Shown here: positions 25,830-26,152 of the stretch, one piece after another
How the letters are laid out: each line of letters opens with the position of its first letter
How positions within the stretch are numbered: position 1 is the first letter of the stretch
Assembly: GCA_902557585.1 (NCBI GenBank)
Contig: CACEBA010000008.1
Location: 1 to 26,152 of the forward strand
Origin: an uncultured Pelagibacteraceae bacterium
GTDB lineage: Bacteria; Pseudomonadota; Alphaproteobacteria; Pelagibacterales; Pelagibacteraceae
Length of the DNA: 26,152 nt
Reading direction: 5' to 3'
Position numbers and translations under genes: made by a program
The notes under the pieces: model-generated
What the model was told of the DNA's origin: nothing
Database searches by the model: none
Seen by the model: the letters and a program-made list of their open reading frames with translations, nothing else

Positions 25830-26152
25830 GAAACCAATAATTGTGTTTGAAGGTGTAGAAGCAAGCGGAAAAAGTCACCATATTTCAGTAGTTTCTAAGT
25901 ATCTGAAGGAAAAAAAAATTGATTACATAAAGTTAAGGGAACCGGGTGGAAGTAAAAACTCTGAAAAAATAAGAAGAATGATTTTAAACAAAGAAACAAA
26001 GTTTAATAAAGAAACGGACCTCTTTTTATATTTTGCCTCTAGAAGTGAAAATATTAACCTAATAGAGAAATCATATAAAAAAAAAATTATACTCATCGAT
26101 AGGTTTGTTGACTCAACAATTGCATATCAGCATTATGGAATGGGAATCGATA
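25822..26152 (+). CDS. tmk: Thymidylate kinase, N-terminal part (3' end outside window)
   Basis: Tmk phosphorylates dTMP to dTDP for DNA synthesis. From the ATG at 25822, inside the end of dacA, 110 codons are open to the window edge. Visible are the P-loop EGVEASGKS (residues 10-18), the substrate-binding REPGGS (39-44) and DRFVDSTIAYQHYG (93-106), the dTMP kinase signature. The usual length is about 205-215 residues, so roughly half is missing. The dacA-tmk order is common in alphaproteobacteria, where holB often follows. In the P-loop the residue after GKS is His-His rather than the usual Thr/Ser-Thr, a mild oddity. Confidence 0.94.
   Translation, partial: MSKKPIIVFEGVEASGKSHHISVVSKYLKEKKIDYIKLREPGGSKNSEKIRRMILNKETKFNKETDLFLYFASRSENINLIEKSYKKKIILIDRFVDSTIAYQHYGMGID

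Overview
This window looks like a core chromosomal segment from a streamlined, very AT-rich alphaproteobacterium, most probably SAR11 (Pelagibacterales, 'Candidatus Pelagibacter'-like). The basis is the strong A/T codon bias (Lys/Asn/Ile-rich proteins), gene overlaps of a few bases, almost no intergenic DNA, and gene orders typical of Alphaproteobacteria (argS-nagZ-scpAB-tatABC-serS, yajC-secDF, ssb-gyrA-coaD-ppi-tgt, mltB-rlpA-dacA-tmk). The species assignment is inference. There are no insertion sequences, prophage genes, CRISPR arrays or rRNA genes, and no gene-free stretch over about 90 bases.

Layout: (1) 1-6234, + strand, a tight run: argS (5' end outside the window), a small membrane protein where other alphaproteobacteria carry a SPOR-domain protein, nagZ, scpA, scpB, tatA, tatB, tatC, serS. 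(2) 6290-9035, + strand: yajC, secD, secF, with their own candidate promoter and a strong Shine-Dalgarno. (3) 9037-12541, - strand: a PuuD-like membrane protein and uvrA. (4) 12631-17838, + strand: ssb, gyrA, coaD, a secreted cyclophilin and tgt, from a candidate extended -10 promoter. (5) tRNA-Lys(UUU) on +. (6) 18007-21607: a Tat-type lipoprotein M48 protease (-), a 25-codon membrane micro-ORF and a DUF502 protein (+), and recG (-). (7) sdhE (+) and tRNA-Ser(UGA) (-). (8) 22068 to the end, + strand: a RarD-like EamA permease, mltB, a degenerate RlpA-like lipoprotein, a D,D-carboxypeptidase and tmk (3' end outside the window), each overlapping the next by 8-14 bases.

Functionally the window combines protein export (Tat, SecDF-YajC), chromosome maintenance (ScpAB, UvrA, SSB, GyrA, RecG), translation (ArgRS, SerRS, TGT, two tRNAs), envelope and peptidoglycan turnover (NagZ, MltB, RlpA-like, DacA) and cofactor or nucleotide synthesis (CoaD, SdhE, Tmk).

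I found no new multi-gene system. The points most worth a second look are signs of reduction within ordinary genes: a TGT that has lost two of four zinc-ligand cysteines, a SPOR-less protein at the SPOR locus, an RlpA homologue without its catalytic motif, a PuuD-like protein reduced to the membrane domain, an unlisted micro-protein upstream of DUF502, and a 21-bp palindrome at the tRNA-Lys promoter.
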